A stretch of DNA of 64,000 nt from Bolinopsis microptera (lineage: Eukaryota > Ctenophora > Tentaculata > Lobata > Bolinopsidae), in contig NC_087077.1 of assembly GCF_026151205.1 (NCBI RefSeq), positions 3,286,001-3,350,000 of the forward strand. The letters are read 5' to 3'. Within the stretch, counting starts at the first letter, position 1, and each line of letters begins with the position of its first letter. Positions 56,733 through 64,000 of this stretch are shown here, piece after piece. The translations under genes were made by a program, and so were the position numbers. The notes beneath the pieces were generated by a model that was given only the letters and a program-made list of their open reading frames with translations, ran no database searches and was not told the origin of the DNA.

Positions 56733-59700
56733 ATGTCTTCAAGGTTAGTATTTAATTACTAGTATATTACTAATATATAATTAGTAATATATAATCGTGT
56801 ATAGTAATCGTGTGTACTGTGCTACTATTTTAAATGACACCTACGATAAGTCAAATATGTTACATATTGTACATGTTAAATATGTTAAATATGTTAAATA
56901 TGTTAAATATGTTAGATATGTTAAATATGTTACATACACTATGTAAGATATGTTAAATATGTTACATATTGTACATGTTAAATATGTTAAATATGTTACA
57001 TACACTATGTAAGATATGTTAAATATGTTAAATAACTGCAGGTTAGACAGACTGCTAGTACTGCTTGACACAGGATCCACTGCTGTAGTAAGGTCAGCAG
57101 CAGCTAAACAGCTGGGAGACATCCAACAATCCCACCCTCGTGAGCTGCAGAACCTTCTCCAGCGGGTAATTACTAATTGGTTAATTGATTGTTAATTACA
57201 GTAGAACCTCTGTTATATAATACAGGGCCCCAATTCCAAGTATCTGAAGTCCCTCAAATAACCTGTCAAGCGTCTCAGCTAGGAAGTCTTAGGCAGAACG
57301 TTTTAAAACAGGAAGTGTTAATTGTTTGCAAATCCCGTGCATTTATATTATTATTATATTATATAGGGATTATAGCACATATTATGAAGCAACAAAATAC
57401 TATTAGAGTTACAATTAGCGTTACTTTCTCACCTGTTAATCGGTCACTATATTTAAATTGTTCAGTGAATGGGCATATCTGCGTATGATTGATAGATAAT
57501 TCGTATTTTAACTGAGCAAGAAACTAGCCAATAGCAATAATAATAAAATTAAAATCAGTTCGTATGTACATCGTTTTTCTTCAAAGGAAAACAGTCTCAC
57601 ACAGTTTGATCCAGTATTATCGAACCTCCAGAGAATAAACACCTGTTGACCTGTTTGCAATATATAAGCTAATCTTAAAATAAGAAATGATATTTGTTAC
57701 AGTAAATTACTCCAGGTTTATGTGTATCTGAAGTCTAAGACGTGGGAGAGTAGAGTTGCTGCTGGGGAGGCTATCACAGCTATTGTTCAGCATGTTCCTC
57801 TGTGGGGCAACTGTAAAGGTAAGGCTATCACTGCTTTTACTAAATTGTTTTATTATTAAATACATTTATATAATTACATATCATTACTAAATACATGTAA
57901 GTACATTATCTATGCTTTACAGTCTACTCAGTACTATACATACAATCGCAATCCATACATATGTCATATACCACCAGTCTATAATACACACTGTAATCAT
58001 TACATTCAAGTTATATAATATTTACTGATACATAACACATGTGGCACTTTGTAGAATGACTAATGAATTTAGTTATTGAACTTCTATACTGGTTAGTAAT
58101 TACTAAAGTATTGGCACGATAAATGTCTAATAATTACTGAATAATTGGAACATGTGCTCTCTAGCAATCACTAAATTTTTAGAAAGTTAAAATAAGTAAT
58201 TCTAATTCTAAGTACCTAGGGGTCGTTCAAATATTACGCAAGCCACTTTACACACAGTTAATAGCTATTGTGTAGAAATCCCATTAGCGCTTTTCAGAAC
58301 CCTACCCTTAGGCTGAATTACGTAATATTGGTCCCTGTAGTATAATGTAAAAACTAAGTTATTTATACTGTTTAAAAGCGACTAGTATTACGTTACATTC
58401 TAACTAATAAACTTCCTTTACAGCATCACCTATAGTTTCTTATATAACTATAATAACTAACTCAAATAATCAAATATTTACTGATAAATTGCTGTATTAA
58501 ATTTGACTAAATTTACCTTAGTCGGTAATATTATGGGGGTCAAATTTGGTTCTTTTCGGGCCAAACAACCATAATATTATAGGAGTCCATATTTTTAACA
58601 CCCATAATTCCACCCCCCCATAATATTACCGACTAAGGTATTCAGATCTATTTATTTACACCCAATATCTCCAGTGGAAGAGGAACAGTGTGGATACCTA
58701 ACATTCCAAACCTTCTCACTGGAAGATGTCATGAGGCATGGTACCCCACTACTGGCTAGTGTCGGAACCGAGTTCGATTCTCATTTAGCGGTTAGTTCCT
58801 GTTTGTGTGTTTAGGTGTTTTTCGTGTGTCAATTTGATGGTTTAGTTTCATATGGCTTGACTAATCGTCAAGCTGTTTCCTTTCTGTCTTGAAAAAGTAT
58901 AAACTTCTTGAATTACAATGAGCGAAATCAGTAAAATAATTTAATCTCACCCACCGTTCCAGGACCAACCAGGACAGAAACAGCGGCTATCTAAAGAGCT
59001 GGGCTTAACAGTGGGTAATGTTCAGCTATCAGATGATCTGTTTAATGACGAGGATCTGGTTCAAGCTCCTCCTCCTCCTCCTGCTAACATCAAACCTGAG
59101 GACCTCAAGAGGGTCAGTGCTATTTGCTTATTTGTTAACAGCTTGTTTATCTGTTGTTTGTTGAACTCTTGACTTTAACCGTATGGTCAATAAGCCTAAT
59201 ATCATGGCTGAATAAGCACTAAGCAGTCCTTTATTCTTCAGAGTATAAATAGTTTACTGAACGGTGACGAGACCTTATCGGCAAGGGAAAGAAATAAAGC
59301 TAAACGTAAAGCTAAACAGTTATCTCGTCAAAACAGCCTCAGTGGACCAAGGTTTGCTCATTTTATTTGACACCAAATATTTCCTTTAAGAGTAATCAAA
59401 TAATTTTAAGAATTACAGATACTTACAAGTGTTCAAGTAATTATATATATGGTCTAGAACCTTATCATTTAAATTTAAATCGAAAGATAACTAATAACAT
59501 TATAACATAGTAATTACTTATTGAACTCTCAGGGAAGGTTTAAAACGTCAGAAGACAGCAGAGTGCCCTGGTTCCCCAACAGATGGCTCCCTGGAATGGA
59601 GCAGCCCGGACTCTACTGAATGGCCCCTGGTTACTCTTGTTCAGTATTTGTTAGACGATGTTCTCAGTACGGAGTGGGAACTCAGACACGGAGCTGCTAT

Positions 59701-62700
59701 CGGGCTCAGGTCAGTAGGGGGGGGCCTGGGGGTGAAGTGGGGCTGGGGTGGGGGGCTCAGGTCAGTAGGGGGTTGGGCTGGGGGGGGGGGACCAACACCT
59801 GATTATTTCCCTAGACATGCATTTTTCATCAGAAAACAACTTCCTTAATAGTCTAACTTATTTGTTGAGCAGTTCCACCTCATAAGATTTAACTAAATTT
59901 GGAATTATCAACGGCTGAATCAATCGAGAAATTACACAGAAGTGTAACTGTAATTCTGGTGTCTGGACTCAAGGGCATGAAACTCTAAAGAATAAGGAGC
60001 AGCTTTTCTGATGTAACTGAACTTGAAGGATATAAAATAATATTTACTTCAAAACTTGACCATATTTTGCTCAAGGGGTTACTACTTAATGCCAGATTAA
60101 CAGTACAATGTGTTTAATAAAGTGCTCAAATTCCCAAGTACTTGAAACATGTATAAGATTGGAAATAAGATGTTTAACAGAAAGTTCTAGAAGTTTCCAA
60201 GTAATCAGAACATGTTAACGTTTCAGGTCGATAGTGAGGAAGCACAGATACACTAAACACTGGCTAGTAGATGTGGCACTCAGACTGGTTACTGTTCTTG
60301 CTCTGGATAGGTTCGGGGACTACGTCTCTCACGAGGTAAGTACTCATCTCGCTTATCTTATCTCAACTCGCTTATCAACGAATGCAAAATTATGATGGTA
60401 ACGCGAATGTACCCAACTGGTGGTAGAGAAAACTGACCGTCCGTGGAGCTTTGTTGCTATCCTCTAGATTTAACAGTTTAAGGGATCTCAATCCGATTAA
60501 TTATAGTTAACATTATGAAATTAATATTACAAATAACATTATAATAACCCTACAGGTAGTAGCACCAGTGCGAGAAACAACAGCCCAAGTGTTAGGTATA
60601 ATATCCTCCCACCTCCCTATAGAGGACATGTTGCTGCTACAAGGACTCTTCCTACAACTGCTGGGGAGTGGGGAGTGGCAGGCTCGACATGGTGGGCTAC
60701 TAGCTATAAAGTACCTGCTAGCTGCTAGACAGGTTAGTGGGGAGTGGCAGGCTCGACATGGTGGGCTACTAGCTATAAAGTATCTTCTGGCTGCTAGACA
60801 GGTTAGTGGGGAGTGGCAGGCTCGACATGGTGGGCTACTTGCTATAAAGTACCTGCTGGCTGCTAGACAGGTTAGTGGGGAGTGGCAGGCTCGACATGGT
60901 GGGCTACTAGCTATAAAGTACCTGCTGGCTGCTAGACAGGTTAGTGGGGAGTGGCAGGCTCGACATGGTGGGCTACTAGCTATAAAGTACCTGCTGGCTG
61001 CTAGACAGGTTAGTGGGGAGTGGCAGGCTCGACATGGTGGGCTACTTGCTATAAAGTACCTGCTGGCTGCTAGACAGGTTAGTGGGGAGTGGCAGGCTCG
61101 ACATGGTGGGCTACTAGCTATAAAGTACCTGCTGGCTGCTAGACAGGTTAGTGGGGAGTGGCAGGCTCGACATGGTGGGCTACTTGCTATAAAGTACCTG
61201 CTGGCTGCTAGACAGGTTAGTGGGGAGTGGCAGGCTCGACATGGTGGGCTACTAGCTATAAAGTACCTGCTGGCTGCTAGACAGGTTAGTGGGGAGTGGC
61301 AGGCTCGACATGGTGGGCTACTAGCTATAAAGTACCTGCTGGCTGCAAGACAGGTTAGTGGGGAGTGGCAGGCTCGACATGGTGGGCTACTTGCTATAAA
61401 GTACCTGTTGGCTGCTAGACAGGTTAGTGGGGAGTGGCAGGCTCGACATGGTGGGCTACTTGCTATAAAGTACCTGCTGGCTGCTAGACAGGTTAGTGGG
61501 GAGTGGCAGGCTCGACATGGTGGGCTACTTGCTATAAAGTACCTGTTGGCTGCTAGACAGGTTAGTGGGGAGTGGCAGGCTCGACATGGTGGGCTACTTG
61601 CTATAAAGTACCTGCTGGCTGCTAGACAGGTTAGTGGGGAGTGGCAGGCTCGACATGGTGGGCTACTTGCTATAAAGTACCTGCTGGCTGCTAGACAGGT
61701 TAGTGGGGAGTGGCAGGCTCGACATGGTGGGCTACTTGCTATAAAGTACCTGTTGGCTGCTAGACAGGTTAGTGGGGAGTGGCAGGCTCGACATGGTGGG
61801 CTACTTGCTATAAAGTACCTGCTGGCTGCTAGACAGGTTAGTGGGGAGTGGCAGGCTCGACATGGTGGGCTACTTGCTATAAAGTACCTGCTGGCTGCTA
61901 GACAGGTTAGTGGGGAGTGGCAGGCTCGACATGGTGGGCTACTTGCTATAAAGTACCTGTTGGCTGCTAGACAGGTTAGTGGGGAGTGGCAGGCTCGACA
62001 TGGTGGGCTACTAGCTATAAAGTACCTGTTGGCTGCTAGACAGGTTAGTGGGGAGTGGCAGGCTCGACATGGTGGGCTACTAGCTATAAAGTACCTGTTG
62101 GCTGCTAGACAGGTTAGTGGGGAGTGGCAGGCTCGACATGGTGGGCTACTTGCTATAAAGTACCTGCTGGCTGCTAGACAGGTTAGTGGGGAGTGGCAGG
62201 CTCGACATGGTGGGCTACTTGCTATAAAGTACCTGCTGGCTGCTAGACAGGTTAGTGGGGAGTGGCAGGCTCGACATGGTGGGCTACTTGCTATAAAGTA
62301 CCTGTTGGCTGCTAGACAGGTTAGTGGGGAGTGGCAGGCTCGACATGGTGGGCTACTAGCTATAAAGTACCTGCTGGCTGCTAGACAGGTTAGTGGGGAG
62401 TGGCAGGCTCGACATGGTGGGCTACTAGCTATAAAGTATCTTCTGGCTGCTAGACAGGTTAGTGGGGAGTGGCAGGCTCGACATGGTGGGCTACTAGCTA
62501 TAAAGTACCTGCTGGCTGCTAGACAGGTTAGTGGGGAGTGGCAGGCTCGACATGGTGGGCTACTAGCTATAAAGTACCTGCTGGCTGCTAGACAGGTTAG
62601 TGGGGAGTGGCAGGCTCGACATGGTGGGCTACTAGCTATAAAGTACCTGCTGGCTGCTAGACAGGTTAGTGGGGAGTGGCAGGCTCGACATGGTGGGCTA

Positions 62701-63453
62701 CTAGCTATAAAGTACCTGCTGGCTGCTAGACAGGTTAGTGGGGAGTGGCAGGCTCGACATGGTGGGCTACTTGCTATAAAGTACCTGCTGGCTGCTAGAC
62801 AGGTTAGTGGGGAGTGGCAGGCTCGACATGGTGGGCTACTTGCTATAAAGTACCTGCTGGCTGCTAGACAGGTTAGTGGGGAGTGGCAGGCTCGACATGG
62901 TGGGCTACTAGCTATAAAGTATCTTCTGGCTGCTAGACAGGTTAGTGGGGAGTGGCAGGCTCGACATGGTGGGCTACTTGCTATAAAGTACCTGCTGGCT
63001 GCTAGACAGGTTAGTGGGGAGTGGCAGGCTCGACATGGTGGGCTACTAGCTATAAAGTACCTGCTGGCTGCTAGACAGGTTAGTGGGGAGTGGCAGGCTC
63101 GACATGGTGGGCTACTAGCTATAAAGTACCTGCTGGCTGCTAGACAGGTTAGTGGGGAGTGGCAGGCTCGACATGGTGGGCTACTAGCTATAAAGTACCT
63201 GCTGGCTGCTAGACAGGTTAGTGGGGAGTGGCAGGCTCGACATGGTGGGCTACTAGCTATAAAGTACCTGCTGGCTGCTAGACAGGTTAGTGGGGAGTGG
63301 CAGGCTCGACATGGTGGGCTACTTGCTATAAAGTACCTGCTGGCTGCTAGACAGGTTAGTGGGGAGTGGCAGGCTCGACATGGTGGGCTACTAGCTATAA
63401 AGTACCTGCTGGCTGCTAGACAGGTTAGGCGCTGTTTTTCAGGGTTTTTTTAG
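56733..63453 (+). CDS. BTAF1: BTAF1 (TBP-associated factor 172 / Mot1), first nine exons
   Basis: BTAF1 is a Swi2/Snf2 ATPase that removes TBP from DNA; its N-terminal HEAT repeats grip TBP. Nine exons join in phase: 56733-56743, 57042-57165, 57716-57818, 58675-58790, 58963-59112, 59242-59351, 59533-59709, 60227-60335 and 60556-60732, giving 359 codons. Matches to the animal protein include [69 protein letters not shown] and the HEAT segment [11 protein letters not shown]. Introns are 270-860 bp. Exon 9 ends in a 40-copy repeat of its own 3' end, open to 63453. The rest of the gene, including the ATPase, lies beyond the window or beyond the repeat. Confidence 0.92.
56845..57030. repeat. 9-bp ATGTTAAAT tandem repeat in BTAF1 intron 1
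   Basis: Runs of ATGTTAAAT with TACATACACTATGTAAGAT interruptions, which themselves repeat (56930-56952 and 56998-57018). It lies just before the exon 2 acceptor. Confidence 0.85.
58205..58345. repeat. Imperfect inverted-repeat element in BTAF1 intron 3
   Basis: AGGGGTCGTTCAAATATTACG at the left is roughly mirrored by TTACGTAATATTGGTCCCT at the right. A small non-autonomous DNA transposon is the likely origin; the superfamily is not decidable. Confidence 0.45.
58514..58640. mobile_element. Mariner-type MITE in BTAF1 intron 3
   Basis: Inverted arms of 24-25 bp: TA-CCTTAGTCGGTAATATTA at the left and the complementary TAATATTACCGACTAAGG-TA at the right. TA dinucleotides on both sides are as expected for Tc1/mariner target duplications. 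Length is 127 bp, with no coding capacity. Confidence 0.75.
59702..59775 (+). repeat. 51-bp duplication of the exon 7 splice donor in BTAF1
   Basis: GGGCTCAG|GTCAGTAGGGG occurs at 59702-59719 and again at 59753-59770, 51 bp apart. The interval is G-rich, contains no stop in the BTAF1 frame, and is a multiple of three. Use of the second donor would add 17 residues. Confidence 0.8.
60667..63427 (+). repeat. 40 x 69-bp in-frame array at the end of BTAF1 exon 9
   Basis: Units run AGTGGGGAGTGG ... GCTGCTAGACAGGTT. Each encodes the same 23 residues ([23 protein letters not shown]) and ends in CAG|GTTAGT, the natural exon 9 donor. The unit therefore joins the last about 63 bp of the exon with the first 6 bp of the intron. 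Unit-to-unit variation is seen at a few positions: CTA/CTT, TACCTG/TATCTT, CTG/TTG, GCT/GCA and, in the first unit, CTG/CTA. Confidence 0.95.
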
Positions 63454-64000
63454 GATTCTTATATACCATTAGATTTAATTGTGCGAATATATTACCTTCC
63501 ATATATAATATATAATATGACTTAATATATGTATTATTATACCAATAGAAACGACCGGTTGTATTGAGTCAGATAAATGTTTCAATCGTGCAAAACCATG
63601 ATATCATCAGTGACAACATATTACTATATGTATCATGTATGCTGATAAATTTCTAGCACTCAGTTAATTATGTACATAATTGGTTCATCAAGAGATCAAG
63701 GTCAAACACTCCTCTTTCAACACTAGTCTTTCAATCAACTCTCTTTCAAACACTCCGCTTTCAATCACTCCTCTTTCAAACACCTCTTTCAAACACTCAA
63801 ATTAAATGACTGTGTGTTACTTTATCATTGTGTTCCAAAAGAAGAGACTTCAACCCCTTATCTTATGACATTTGGGGCTATTAAAGAAAATAAACTTGCT
63901 AAATGAAAGAATGCCAGACACCACCTGCCCTGTTGTTATGATAACATTTGGCACAGGCTATATTGTTTCCTTAACCACAGTGCTTACTCATATCACAGAT
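63454..64000. other. Sequence after the array, presumed BTAF1 intron
   Basis: No exon is recognisable. A CTCTTTCAAACACTC-type microsatellite occupies about 63705-63800. Confidence 0.5.

Noticed and set aside
56841-57122. 93-codon minus-strand ORF with a repeated Tyr/Leu/Thr pattern
   Set aside because: It is antisense to the ATGTTAAAT minisatellite and BTAF1 exon 2.
60667-63427. Array considered as CRISPR or as a satellite
   Set aside because: There are no unique spacers: the whole 69-bp unit repeats head to tail, encodes protein and continues a BTAF1 exon. The host is an animal.

Overview
This window is nuclear DNA of a multicellular animal. It has spliced genes with GT/AG introns, a fragment of a class A (rhodopsin-like) GPCR, and the first exons of BTAF1 (the Mot1/TAF172 regulator of TATA-binding protein). 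It also carries a dense and varied set of transposable elements: non-LTR retrotransposons, an LTR-like element, hAT, Merlin and mariner relics, and a large TIR element. The TE families look like those common in cnidarians and other marine invertebrates. I cannot name the species, and the cnidarian-like placement is a guess. All gene models were built by eye from reading frames, splice consensus and phase agreement.

Left part (1-21 kb). Two paralogous two-exon genes encode alpha-helical (ARM/HEAT-like) proteins with a basic N-terminus: 2534-4332, C-terminally truncated by a frameshift, and 16568-18798, full length. Between them lie a GPCR fragment (4929-5366, minus), a decayed minus-strand non-LTR retrotransposon about 9 kb long with several ORFs (about 6.24-15.1 kb), and a non-autonomous hAT element with a perfect 8-bp target duplication (15189-16182).

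Middle part (21-38 kb). A minus-strand coiled-coil gene starts at 33337, and its candidate last exon is at 21201-21341. Its large intron is filled by an 8.8-kb cluster of LTR-like repeats in mixed orientations (22674-31436), reverse-transcriptase relics and C/T-rich minisatellites. Beyond the gene's 5' end are 11-bp minisatellites, a 363-bp tandem duplication, a Merlin transposase relic and hairpin repeats.

Right-middle part (38-55 kb). Two spliced paralogs of an unrecognised, probably nuclear, protein family (38429-40168 and 53362-54753) flank a TE block. In this block a 6.95-kb DNA element with terminal inverted repeats of about 390 bp and an intact 1550-codon ORF (44899-51847) has inserted into the reverse-transcriptase gene of a non-LTR element. 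The 1550-codon protein has EEAD and SDDTDV motifs like those of FEN/XPG nucleases and a C-terminal Cys-rich domain. It is the best candidate here for a poorly described mobile system.

Right end (56.7-64 kb). Nine BTAF1 exons can be joined in phase (359 codons). The last one runs into a 40-copy, 69-bp tandem array. Each unit ends with the same CAG|GTTAGT splice donor, stays in frame, and encodes an identical 23-residue peptide even though several nucleotide positions vary. An independent 51-bp, in-frame duplication of a splice donor follows exon 7 of the same gene. These donor duplications are the most unusual feature of the window.
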